From Mycolicibacterium sp. (lineage in GTDB: Bacteria; Actinomycetota; Actinomycetes; Mycobacteriales; Mycobacteriaceae), in NCBI GenBank assembly GCA_020637165.1, contig JACJWN010000006.1:1-64000 (forward strand): a DNA stretch of 64,000 bases. The letters are read 5' to 3'. Both the position numbers and the translations under genes were made by a program. This document shows, one piece after another, positions 25,176 through 32,889 of this stretch. The notes under the pieces were generated by a model. That model saw nothing but the letters and a program-made list of their open reading frames with translations, searched no databases and was not told the DNA's origin. Every line of letters begins with the position of its first letter. The first letter of the stretch is position 1.

Positions 25176-26261
25176 TCAGGTCACCGCGGAGAACCGTTCG
25201 GCGTGAATCTGATCGACAGGCACCCCGACGGCGGCCAGGGCCGTATAGGCGGCATCAACCATCGGCGGCGGCCCGCACACGTAGACATCGGGCAGCTCCC
25301 CGGATTCGCGGCCGAGAACGGCGGCCTCAGCCGCAGCGAGGTCGACCGGGGTGCCCACAGCACCGGACCAGGCCGGGTCCGGGTGCCACACCACGATGTC
25401 GGTCCGGAAGTCCGGCAGCACACAGGCCAAAGCCGCCAACTGTTCCTCGGCGAACACCTCCTCGTAGCGGGTGACGCCGAAGAACAACCGTGCCGGCTGC
25501 GGATCGCCCCACTCCGCCATTCGCCTCAGCATCGACAGCAGTGGGGCCAGACCGGTACCTCCGGCGATGAACCACCGCGGCCGAAGCCCGTTCTCTGCCA
25601 ACGCGAAATCGCCGTCCGCACTCGTCACGGTGAGCATATCGCCAAGGGCGGCGCGAACGTTCAGGTACTCCGACATGACGCCCCCGGGCAACAACCTGAT
25701 GTAGAACTCCAACTCACCGTCCCAGTTGGCCACGTTGGCCGGCGAATAGGCACGCCGCGCCGGCGGATCGTTGCCGGGAACCATCATCCGTACGAACTGC
25801 CCGGACTCGAAGTCCGCCGAGGACGAGCCGTCCTCCCCCGGGCGCATCGTGAGCTTAAGGTGCATGACGCCCGCGGCCACCCGCTCCAACCCGGTGATCT
25901 CGGCATCGTGACGGGTGGGCGGAGCGCTGACGATCTTGTCGCTGCCGTAAGGCAACTCAATCCGGCAACTTCCGCGGGGAAAGCTGCGGCACAACAGGAT
26001 TCCACCCTCGCCCTCGGGCACCTCGATCACGTCCGGGTCGTGATCGCCCATCTCGACCAGTCCGCCGCGCAGCACTGCCGAACAGGCACCGCAGCCACCG
26101 GCCTGGCAGGACGACTTCAGCACCAGACCGGCCTCCTCGGCGGCGGCCAGGATGGTGGTCTGATCATCGCAGACCATCGTCGACTCCTGACCGTCGCCAG
26201 CCACCAGGGTGATGTCGTACTCCATCACCGTCCCGGCCGGCGTCCCGACCACCTCGGTCAT
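25176..26261 (-). CDS. 2Fe-2S/FAD reductase paired with Hcp
   Basis: The protein has 361 residues. The N-terminal plant-type ferredoxin domain has Cys52, Cys57, Cys60 and Cys91 (SCQAGGCGAC then LLCRSF). A ferredoxin-reductase domain follows, with the FAD motif ARRAYSPAN, the NAD-binding start GGTGLAPLLSML, and YVCGPPPMVDAA near the end. It should pass electrons from NAD(P)H to the adjacent hybrid-cluster protein, the role of E. coli Hcr. The domain order here (ferredoxin first) is that of monooxygenase reductases rather than of Hcr, where it is last. It begins directly after the hcp stop codon. The name hcr is withheld because of the domain order. Confidence 0.85.
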   Translation of the reverse strand: MTEVVGTPAGTVMEYDITLVAGDGQESTMVCDDQTTILAAAEEAGLVLKSSCQAGGCGACSAVLRGGLVEMGDHDPDVIEVPEGEGGILLCRSFPRGSCRIELPYGSDKIVSAPPTRHDAEITGLERVAAGVMHLKLTMRPGEDGSSSADFESGQFVRMMVPGNDPPARRAYSPANVANWDGELEFYIRLLPGGVMSEYLNVRAALGDMLTVTSADGDFALAENGLRPRWFIAGGTGLAPLLSMLRRMAEWGDPQPARLFFGVTRYEEVFAEEQLAALACVLPDFRTDIVVWHPDPAWSGAVGTPVDLAAAEAAVLGRESGELPDVYVCGPPPMVDAAYTALAAVGVPVDQIHAERFSAVT

Positions 26262-27944
26262 CTAGGCCCCCGCCATCGCTGCGGCCAGATCCTCAGCGGG
26301 GTCACCGATCGGCTTGAGCGCGAACTTGTCCACGAGGATGTCCACCACCGCCGGGGTGAGGAAGGCCGGCAGGGTCGGACCGAGACGGATGTTGCGGATA
26401 CCGAGCGAGAGCAGCGTCAGCAGCACGGCGGCGGCCTTCTGCTCGAACCAGGACACGAACAGGCTCAGCGGCAGGTCGTTGACCCCGCACTCGAAGGCGT
26501 CCGCCAGCGCCAGTGCGATCTGGATCGCCGAGTAGCTGTCATTGCACTGGCCGACGTCCATCAGTCGCGGGATACCGCCGATATCGCCGAATTCGTGACT
26601 GTTGAACCGGTACTTGTTGCAGCCCAGAGTCATCAGCACGGTGTCGGCCGGCGCGTGGTCAGCCACGTCGGTGTAGTAGTTGCGGCCCGGGGCGGCGCCG
26701 TCGCAGCCGCCGATGAGTAGGAACCTTCTGATGTCACCGGACTTGACCGCTTCGATCACCTTGTCGGCCACCGACATCACCGCGCCGTGGGCGAAACCGG
26801 TGGTGACGGTCTCCTCGGGTGTGTCAGCGATGAAGCCGGGTAGCGACCGCGCGGCCTTGACCACCAGCGAAAGGTCGGCGGTGTCGACGTGCCGGATGCC
26901 CGGCCAGCCGACCGGACCGGTGGTGAAGATCCGGTTGCGGTAAGCCGGCTGTGGCTCGATCAGGCAGTTCGACGTCATCACGATGGGTCCCGGGAAGGCG
27001 GTGAAGTCGCGCTGCTGGTCCTGCCAGGCGCCGCCGTAGTTGCCCGCCAGGTGCGGGTGCTTGTGCAGTTCGGGATAGCCGTGGGCGGGCAGCAGCTCGC
27101 CGTGGGTGTAGACGTTGATACCGGTGCCCGCGGTGGCCTCCAGAACCTTCGCCAGGTCGTGCAGGTCATGGCCGGAGACCAGGATGGCCCTGCCCGCCAA
27201 CGGGGTCACCCGCACCGGGGTGGGCACCGGGTCGCCGAAGCTCCCGGTGTTGGCCGCATCGAGCATCTCCATCACCTTCAGGTTGATCTCGCCCAGTTCC
27301 AGGGCGTGGCCCAGCAGCGCGTCGGCATCGGAGGGGCCAGCGGCCAGGAAGTCCAGGCCGGCCTCGATTCCGGCGTCGGTCTCATCGCTGCGATAGCCCA
27401 GAGCATGGGCGTGATGGGCATAGGCGCAGACCCCTTTAAGGCCGTAGAGATTCAGGTTGCGCAGACCGACGATGTCAGGGCCCAGCTGGTCCAGATCGGC
27501 GGCCACGCCGACAGTGGCGGCCTGTGCGACGACCTGGGATATGGTGTTGCCCGGAACGAACTGCGCTGGGCCGGTGAGGGTTTCGGGCTGTCGGCCAGCA
27601 GCTTTGACTGCCTGTTGATAGGCCTCCCTTGCGCGATCGCGCACGCGGACAGCATCCGCGATCAGCGCCATGAACCGGGTGGCGTTGAAGTTGACATTGG
27701 TCAACGTGGTGAACAGGTCGAAGCAGGCGTGCGCGGCGTATTGCGGATCGGGCGCGCCGAGTTCGCGCAGTTTCTTGGCGTACTGACCGATTCCCAGGTC
27801 CACTTCGACCAGAACGTCCTGCAGTGCCGCGGTGGTGGCGTCCTTACCGCAATTGCCCTTGACCGCCGAGCAGCCGAAGGCCAGCAGATTGGGGCGCTCG
27901 GGGTCGGGGGTGCGGTCGGTCTGCTCGCACTGGTAACAAAACAT
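26262..27944 (-). CDS. hcp: Hybrid-cluster protein (hydroxylamine reductase / NO reductase)
   Basis: This is a 560-residue Hcp. The N-terminal Fe-S cysteines are Cys3, Cys6, Cys25 and Cys32 (MFCYQCEQT, then [12 protein letters not shown]). The C-terminal half has the hybrid-cluster region: [33 protein letters not shown] and [17 protein letters not shown]. In characterised systems Hcp reduces hydroxylamine or nitric oxide under anaerobic or nitrosative conditions. The Cys6-Cys25 gap (18 residues) is longer than in E. coli Hcp. It is followed with no gap by its reductase and preceded by a Crp/Fnr gene on the same strand. An Fnr-like box lies 60 bases before its ATG. Confidence 0.93.
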   Translation of the reverse strand: MFCYQCEQTDRTPDPERPNLLAFGCSAVKGNCGKDATTAALQDVLVEVDLGIGQYAKKLRELGAPDPQYAAHACFDLFTTLTNVNFNATRFMALIADAVRVRDRAREAYQQAVKAAGRQPETLTGPAQFVPGNTISQVVAQAATVGVAADLDQLGPDIVGLRNLNLYGLKGVCAYAHHAHALGYRSDETDAGIEAGLDFLAAGPSDADALLGHALELGEINLKVMEMLDAANTGSFGDPVPTPVRVTPLAGRAILVSGHDLHDLAKVLEATAGTGINVYTHGELLPAHGYPELHKHPHLAGNYGGAWQDQQRDFTAFPGPIVMTSNCLIEPQPAYRNRIFTTGPVGWPGIRHVDTADLSLVVKAARSLPGFIADTPEETVTTGFAHGAVMSVADKVIEAVKSGDIRRFLLIGGCDGAAPGRNYYTDVADHAPADTVLMTLGCNKYRFNSHEFGDIGGIPRLMDVGQCNDSYSAIQIALALADAFECGVNDLPLSLFVSWFEQKAAAVLLTLLSLGIRNIRLGPTLPAFLTPAVVDILVDKFALKPIGDPAEDLAAAMAGA

Positions 27945-28003
27945 CTGGGTCTCCTCGCTTGAACGGGCCCGCTCAGGCTAGGAAGCCCGCACCGGATCAC
28001 GGT

Positions 28004-28017
28004 TTGACCTAGATCAA
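28004..28017 (-). promoter_or_regulatory. Fnr/HcpR-like operator upstream of hcp
   Basis: TTGAC-CTAG-ATCAA is a near-perfect palindrome matching the Fnr-class consensus TTGAT-N4-ATCAA. It is in the 92-base gap between the Crp/Fnr gene stop and the hcp ATG, 60 bases before the latter. The adjacent regulator carries ETFSR in its recognition helix, the E--SR pattern with which Fnr reads TTGA half-sites. Activation of hcp is inferred; position relative to the transcription start is unknown. Confidence 0.65.
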
Positions 28018-28036
28018 GACCGCGCTGTGGCGACGG

Positions 28037-28759
28037 TCACAGCACCGATTGGCTGCGCGCGTGGGCGTCCAGCGCGACGACATCGGGAATCCGCACCACC
28101 GAACCGTCCACCGACATCAACCCCTGAGCGACAAGAGCGCGAACCGCCCGGGAGAAGGTCTCGGGCGTCATCCCCAGCCGGGAGGCCAGGACCTGCTTGA
28201 GAGCGGGCAACTCGACCTTGGCCGAGGGCCCGGCGGGTGCCGCCGAGTCCGTACCCGGGTCGCGCAACGCGCCCAGAATGTAGGCCACGATCCGCTGGGA
28301 GGCCGATTGCAGCGACAACATGGCGATGTCCTGGACCTTGGCCTGCAGCCGGCGGGCCATCGATGCCAGCATCAGCCGGGCCATCGCCGGGTCGCCGTCG
28401 AGGAGGGTGTCGACCGCCTCGGCGGGCACGAACACCAGACGGGTGTCCACCAGTGCCGTGGCGTCCACCGGGTAGGGCTCGCGCAGGAACATCACGGCGT
28501 GGCCGAACGCGCCCCCGGCGCTGACGATCTCCAGAACCTTCACCACGCCCTCGGAGTTGGACACCGAGAGCTGCATGCGGCCCTCATGAACCACGTAGAA
28601 CCCCGTTGACGGCGTCCCGCGGCGGAACAGCACCTGTCCGCCGGGCAGGACGGTCGACCGGCTCCGGGTTGCGAGAAACGCGACGTGTGCATGGTCGAGT
28701 CCGTCGAACATCGGCGCCGCTGCTATGGCAGCCACGGCGGCGTCCGGCGGCTCGGTCAT
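28037..28759 (-). CDS. Crp/Fnr-family regulator of the hcp module
   Basis: The 240-residue protein has an N-terminal cyclic-nucleotide-binding-type beta roll (about 20-135, with LPGGQVLFRRGTPSTGFYVV), a dimerisation helix (AMARLMLASMARRLQAKVQD) and a C-terminal winged helix (LKQVLASRLGMTPETFSRAV). There are no Cys residues, so it cannot hold the Fe-S cluster of Fnr. The recognition helix nevertheless has Fnr-type ETFSR. It resembles HcpR/Dnr-type regulators of nitrogen-oxide genes; a haem or small-molecule sensor is possible. The frame is open upstream to 29434, but that region is antisense to ldh; ATG 28759 fits the domain start. Confidence 0.85.
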   Translation of the reverse strand: MTEPPDAAVAAIAAAPMFDGLDHAHVAFLATRSRSTVLPGGQVLFRRGTPSTGFYVVHEGRMQLSVSNSEGVVKVLEIVSAGGAFGHAVMFLREPYPVDATALVDTRLVFVPAEAVDTLLDGDPAMARLMLASMARRLQAKVQDIAMLSLQSASQRIVAYILGALRDPGTDSAAPAGPSAKVELPALKQVLASRLGMTPETFSRAVRALVAQGLMSVDGSVVRIPDVVALDAHARSQSVL

Positions 28760-28792
28760 CCCGCAAACGCTAGGAGGTGTCCCATGCCTCCC

Positions 28793-28858
28793 TGCGCGAA
28801 CAGACACAAAAGGCACCATAAACCGGCGTGTCGCGGGCGTTTTGTGTCTGTTCGCGCA
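28793..28858. repeat. 19-bp perfect inverted repeat with 28-base spacer
   Basis: TGCGCGAACAGACACAAAA (28793-28811) and TTTTGTGTCTGTTCGCGCA (28840-28858) are exact reverse complements. The element sits between the divergent regulator (ATG 28759) and ldh (GTG 28883), ending 24 bases before the latter. It differs in sequence from the TTGCCCACCT family but has the same arm length. A structured 5' leader of ldh, an operator or a mobile palindrome are all possible. Confidence 0.9.
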
Positions 28859-28882
28859 AGGGGGGTGAGCACTCCGGCGACC

Positions 28883-29851
28883 GTGAATAATGAAGGTGTG
28901 GCCGAACAGCACGCCGCCAAGGTGTCCATCGTCGGGGTCGGCAGCGTCGGGACCGCGATCGCCTACGCCTGCCTGATTCGCGGTTCGGCGCAAGCGCTGG
29001 CCCTCTACGACATGAACGCGAAGAAGGTCCGCGCGGAGGTTCTCGACCTCAACCACGGCAGCCAGTTCGTGCCCAACTGCGTGGTGACAGGATCGGATTC
29101 GATCGACGTCACGGCGGGCTCGGCGATCGTGGTCGTCACTGCCGGGGCCAAACAGAAGGCCGGGCAGAGTCGGTTGGAACTGGCCGCCACCAATGTGGCG
29201 ATGGCCCAGACGCTCACCCCGCAACTGCTCGAGCAGTCCCCGGACGCGGTGATCATCTTCGTCACCAACCCGGTCGACCTGGTGACCTACGCGGGCGCAC
29301 GCTCGGTCGACGTCGCCCCGGGGCGCGTCTTCGGATCCGGAACGGTGCTGGACTCGAGCCGGTTCCGCTACCTGATCGGACGGCGCGCGAACGTGGCAGT
29401 CGGCAATGTGCACGGCTTCATCGTCGGCGAGCACGGCGATTCGGAGATCCCGCTGTGGTCGAGCGTATCCATCGGCGGGGTCCCGGCCGCCGAATGGCGC
29501 TCCGGAGGGACGCTGGTGTTCGACGAGGCGACGCGAGCGGGCATCGCCGAAGGTGTGGTCAACGCGGCATACGAGATCATCGAGGGCAAGGGCGCCACCA
29601 ACCTGGCGATCGGGCTGTCCACAGCGCGGATCATCGAGGCGGTGCTGGGCGACCAGAAACGGGTGCTGCCCATCTCTTCGGTGCAGAACGGGGTCTACGA
29701 ACTCACCGACGTCGCGCTGTCATTGCCCACCCTGGTTTCGCGTTCCGGCGCCGGCGAGGTGTTGCAGGTGCCCCTGGCGGTCAAGGAACTGCTGGGCCTG
29801 CAGGGCTCGGCCAACACGCTGCGGCAGGCCCGCGACTCCCTGGGCTTGTAG
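28883..29851 (+). CDS. ldh: L-lactate dehydrogenase
   Basis: The 322-residue enzyme interconverts pyruvate and lactate with NAD. The NAD-binding motif is GVGSVGTA (near 18-25). The substrate loop is AKQKAGQSR, where Gln91 (LDH position 102) indicates lactate rather than malate specificity and Arg98 follows. The catalytic His184 is in GEHGDSEIP. GTG 28883 is the likely start, with GGGGGTGAG upstream; GTG 28898 is an alternative. Proximity to the divergent Crp/Fnr gene suggests fermentative or redox control, which is inference. Confidence 0.92.
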   Translation: MNNEGVAEQHAAKVSIVGVGSVGTAIAYACLIRGSAQALALYDMNAKKVRAEVLDLNHGSQFVPNCVVTGSDSIDVTAGSAIVVVTAGAKQKAGQSRLELAATNVAMAQTLTPQLLEQSPDAVIIFVTNPVDLVTYAGARSVDVAPGRVFGSGTVLDSSRFRYLIGRRANVAVGNVHGFIVGEHGDSEIPLWSSVSIGGVPAAEWRSGGTLVFDEATRAGIAEGVVNAAYEIIEGKGATNLAIGLSTARIIEAVLGDQKRVLPISSVQNGVYELTDVALSLPTLVSRSGAGEVLQVPLAVKELLGLQGSANTLRQARDSLGL

Positions 29852-29926
29852 GCCCCGGCGCTGAGCACGTTTGCGCACCACCGCAACCGGCCGACAGGAC
29901 AGCCGAGCGCGCCTACACTGACAACC

Positions 29927-30214
29927 ATGCGCGCCATAGGGAAGTACGCGGCCTACGCCCTTGCGATAGCGGCCGCGCCGCTGGCCGGTCTCGTCTCACC
30001 GGCTCATAGCGTCGCCGATGACAATTGCGGCCCCGGCATGTACTTCAACGTCGAGAACAACCAGTGCCAGTACTACGCCATCGTTGGCCCGGCCGGGCCC
30101 GGGCCGGTGGGCCCCGGACCCGTCGGACCCGGACCGGTAGGCCCCGGACCCGTCGGACCCGGACCGGTAGGCCCCGGACCCGTCGGACCCGGACCGGTAG
30201 GCCCCGGTCGCTGA
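29927..30214 (+). CDS. Small secreted protein with elastin-like PVGPG repeats
   Basis: The 95-residue product has a signal peptide (1-30, ending SPAHSVA-DD), a short middle with two Cys (DNCGPGMYFNVENNQCQYY), and a 45-residue tail made of PVGPG pentads. The middle resembles small exported mycobacterial proteins with an NCGPG..F...NQCQ pattern. The tail is encoded by exact 30-bp repeats. Five-residue Pro/Gly repeats form flexible, extensible coils in elastin, but no function is known here. Confidence 0.8.
   Translation: MRAIGKYAAYALAIAAAPLAGLVSPAHSVADDNCGPGMYFNVENNQCQYYAIVGPAGPGPVGPGPVGPGPVGPGPVGPGPVGPGPVGPGPVGPGR
30111..30200 (+). repeat. Three exact 30-bp repeats encoding PVGPG pentads
   Basis: Copies start at 30111, 30141 and 30171 and begin GCCCCGGACCCGTCGGACCC. 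Each encodes two pentads. Copy number can change without frame loss. Degenerate pentads flank the exact copies. Confidence 0.9.
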
Positions 30215-30313
30215 CCCGTCACGGTCAGTCGTAGCAACCCTCAGCGATTCGACCCGACCCAGGGCTGCCATTACCGCCCCACCGGCGCGGATTTTGCACC
30301 AAGATCTTCGGGC

Positions 30314-31564
30314 ATGCAGAGCATGCAGATCACCAAACTCGCCGCCGATCTCGCCCGCCAGGAAGACGCCGGCGACTACCTGGCCGTCATCGCCGGGGTG
30401 CGCGAACTGATCGCCGCCGACCCGGCCGCGATGACCGACCCGTGGGTCAAGGGCTGGATCGGCCGCCGCTGGCGGGACCTTTTCCTTCAGGAGGCTGTGA
30501 AAGACAAAGACGCGGTCGAATTCGCCTCCAAGCCTGCCCTGCTGGCCGCGGTGCCACTGCCGTCGATGCTGAAGAAGGACAACCCGCGCCGCGCCATCGC
30601 CGAGCGCTTCCTCAAGGACTGCCCCAACAGCGAGTGGCAGACGGAACTACCTGAGGCACAGTATGACTCGATCACGAACACCACGTTGATGCTGTGTGGG
30701 GGGCTGCTCACCGGGCTGCTGTTTCCCGGGGCGCACGCCTTCCCCCGCGAGGCCGAGCAACTCTACAAGGACCGGGGCTGGCGCACCATCCGGGCTGACG
30801 TGCATCCCATGCGGTCATGTGAGGCCAACGAAGCCGATATCAAGGCGGCGTTCCGCGGCGAGGGGCTCGATGCCGCCATGGAGCCGATCACCGACCCGGA
30901 TCCGCCGGGTGACGTCTTCATGCTCGGTTACAGCAAGGGCACCCCGGACATCCTGTCGTTCATCGTCAACAACCCCGAGTACCACGACCGGATCAAAGGT
31001 GTCTTCAGCTGGGCCGGCGCGGTCGGCGGCTCCTATACCGCCGACGGCGTCTACGGCCAGATCAAGGATCTACCCACCGAGGGGTCCTACGAGTACGTCA
31101 GCAAGCTGCTCAGCGTGATCAGCCCGGCAATGCTCAACCAGGTCGGCGTCCGGCGGCTCGACGAGTACGACGTCAAGGGCGCGATGAACGACCTCCGCAC
31201 CGATGTCCGTGAAGCATTCAACAAGAAACATGCGGAGTACCTCGACAGCCTCGGAATCCCGATCTTCGCGGTCACCGCCGCCACCACCCCACTGGAGGTG
31301 CCCAATATCCAATTCATGGACGCGGTGCGCCTCAGTGAGTACGACGCCAACAATGACATGCAGCTCACCCAGAAACAGTCGCTCTTGCCCATCGGTATGA
31401 ACACCCACGTCGCGATGGCGCACGCCCACCACTGGGACGTGGCCTACGCAGCGTTCCCGCTGGCGATGCGCGCCATGAGCCCCAATCTGGAGAACCGTTG
31501 GCCCCGCTACGCGGCCCTGGTCGCCAGCTGGGAGTTACTGGCCGAGTTGGGGCTGATCGATTGA
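30314..31564 (+). CDS. Alpha/beta hydrolase-like conserved protein
   Basis: The 416-residue protein has no signal peptide. A nucleophile-elbow-like MLGYSKGTPDIL (Ser207) and a late His cluster (MAHAHHWDVAYAAFP) suggest an alpha/beta hydrolase fold. Hydrophobic TTLMLCGGLLTGLLFPG (about 117-133) precedes it and could be the oxyanion region or a membrane contact. The family is not recognised by name. It may start at ATG 30314 or three codons later. Neighbours are secreted small proteins. Enzyme function is inferred from motifs only. Confidence 0.65.
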   Translation: MQSMQITKLAADLARQEDAGDYLAVIAGVRELIAADPAAMTDPWVKGWIGRRWRDLFLQEAVKDKDAVEFASKPALLAAVPLPSMLKKDNPRRAIAERFLKDCPNSEWQTELPEAQYDSITNTTLMLCGGLLTGLLFPGAHAFPREAEQLYKDRGWRTIRADVHPMRSCEANEADIKAAFRGEGLDAAMEPITDPDPPGDVFMLGYSKGTPDILSFIVNNPEYHDRIKGVFSWAGAVGGSYTADGVYGQIKDLPTEGSYEYVSKLLSVISPAMLNQVGVRRLDEYDVKGAMNDLRTDVREAFNKKHAEYLDSLGIPIFAVTAATTPLEVPNIQFMDAVRLSEYDANNDMQLTQKQSLLPIGMNTHVAMAHAHHWDVAYAAFPLAMRAMSPNLENRWPRYAALVASWELLAELGLID

Positions 31565-31600
31565 TTGGCATACGTTGACCGGGTCGCGAAGGGAGATTCA

Positions 31601-32164
31601 ATGATCCGCGCACGAGCCCATAGGGTGGCCCTCTCCAGGAGGGCACTGGCAGCGAGCACGCTGGCGATACTGGCAACCACGATGCCGGCGGCCGGCGCCG
31701 ATTCGACGCCGCCGACGCCGGATCCGGGCTATGACAACGTCACCTACCTCATCGGCAAATGCTGGGACCCCAGCATGGCGGTTGAGCAGGAGCCGACCAG
31801 GCTGGAGTACAACTGCGACGGCACCGCGGCGATGGAGAACATGAACTGGACGTCATGGGGCGCCGAAGGTGCCAACGGCACCGGTACCGACAATGCGGTT
31901 GAGTGCCAACCGAATTGCGCGCAGGGACAGCGGCTGGTCAATCCCATCGTCGTGCACGCCTGGAATCCGCGCCCGGCGCAGGGCTGCGCGCCGTATCTGC
32001 AGTTCTACAGCGATATCACCATCGCCTACCCGCAGGGTGTGCCGCCGTGGATCAAGCCCGGGACGCAGTGGTCACCGGATACCGCCTTTACCACCGTCGA
32101 CGGCATGCCGGCCGTGCACTACTCGGATCAGGGTCCGCAGAGCTGCACGCCGGTGGCACGCTAA
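31601..32164 (+). CDS. Secreted protein of unknown function
   Basis: The 187-residue product starts at ATG 31601, after GAAGGGAG. The signal peptide ends near MPAAGA-DS. The mature part contains four Cys (GKCWDPSM, YNCDGTA, VECQPNCAQGQ) plus two later ones (GCAPYLQFY, SCTPVAR), so up to three disulfides. WIKPGTQWSPDTAFTTVDG suggests a beta-rich fold. Family unknown. The 3' end overlaps the convergent TetR gene by four bases. Confidence 0.75.
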   Translation: MIRARAHRVALSRRALAASTLAILATTMPAAGADSTPPTPDPGYDNVTYLIGKCWDPSMAVEQEPTRLEYNCDGTAAMENMNWTSWGAEGANGTGTDNAVECQPNCAQGQRLVNPIVVHAWNPRPAQGCAPYLQFYSDITIAYPQGVPPWIKPGTQWSPDTAFTTVDGMPAVHYSDQGPQSCTPVAR

Positions 32165-32781
32165 ACGGGATCGGCCACAAGCAGACAGCGGCACGCCACC
32201 AAGGCGAGGTCCGCCGCCGCGGCCTCGGGCGTCTTCGTCGGCGTCAGGATGTGGCTCAGGCACAGGCGCACAACACTTTCCACCATCACACGTCTGTCCT
32301 CGGGGTTCACCGAGGGCCATTGATCGTCCACCCAGCCGCCGAAGACCTCGATTGCCGTGCCGATCAGCGGCTCACCGCGGACGGTGAGAAGAGACAATAG
32401 CGACACGTCGCCGCCGTGGGCCGGCGTGCGGGTCAGAATGGCCTCCAGCAGTGGGTTGTCGCGCGCCACCGACACCATGTACCGCACGGCCGATGCCACT
32501 CCCCCGGCGAGGTCGCCGGGATGCTCGGCCAACCGAACGGCGACACCGTCGAAGAACTCCGCCGTCTCCCGCATGACGAGGGCATTGCCCAGATCGTCCT
32601 TGGTGCCGAACTCGGCATGCAGGCTCTGTCGGCTGATGCCGATGGTCGTCGCGATCGCGCCCATGCGGACCGCCGACCAGCCCCGCTCCAAAACGACCTC
32701 GCGGGCCGCGTCGAGGGCCACATCGCGCAACCGGGCGCGCCCGAAGGCCCGGGTTTCTGCGCGGAGGTCGACGACAGACAT
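32161..32781 (-). CDS. TetR-family transcriptional regulator
   Basis: The 206-residue repressor-type protein has an N-terminal helix-turn-helix (residues about 18-60: LDAAREVVLERGWSAVRMGA, then ISRQSLHAEFGTKDDLGNAL). Its C-terminal ligand domain has no obvious named subfamily. It is divergent from the P450 gene, with a palindrome in the 108-base gap. By the usual TetR arrangement it should repress the P450-ferredoxin unit and itself until a substrate-like ligand binds. Confidence 0.88.
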   Translation of the reverse strand: MSVVDLRAETRAFGRARLRDVALDAAREVVLERGWSAVRMGAIATTIGISRQSLHAEFGTKDDLGNALVMRETAEFFDGVAVRLAEHPGDLAGGVASAVRYMVSVARDNPLLEAILTRTPAHGGDVSLLSLLTVRGEPLIGTAIEVFGGWVDDQWPSVNPEDRRVMVESVVRLCLSHILTPTKTPEAAAADLALVACRCLLVADPV

Positions 32782-32813
32782 GCCATGCAGTCTAACTGAG
32801 ACGACACTAAAGA

Positions 32814-32832
32814 AGTGACTGTCGCACTCACT
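32814..32832. promoter_or_regulatory. Candidate TetR operator and P450 promoter
   Basis: AGTGACTGTCGCACTCACT is a 19-bp palindrome with seven of nine pairs matching. It directly abuts TTGACA (32832-32837), a good -35 for the P450; GATGCT (32855-32860) is a weak -10 at 17-base spacing. A repressor bound here would block that promoter. Confidence 0.5.
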
Positions 32833-32889
32833 TGACAGTTTTAGCTTTCTGTCGGATGCTCGTAGAAAGACCGCTCCGAGGAGAGACCG

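Noticed and set aside
28760-29434. Upstream extension of the Crp/Fnr gene to 29434
   Set aside because: It runs antisense through ldh, and the regulator domain begins at 28759.
30111-30200. The 30-bp repeats as a CRISPR array
   Set aside because: The repeats are contiguous with no spacers and encode PVGPG pentads in frame.
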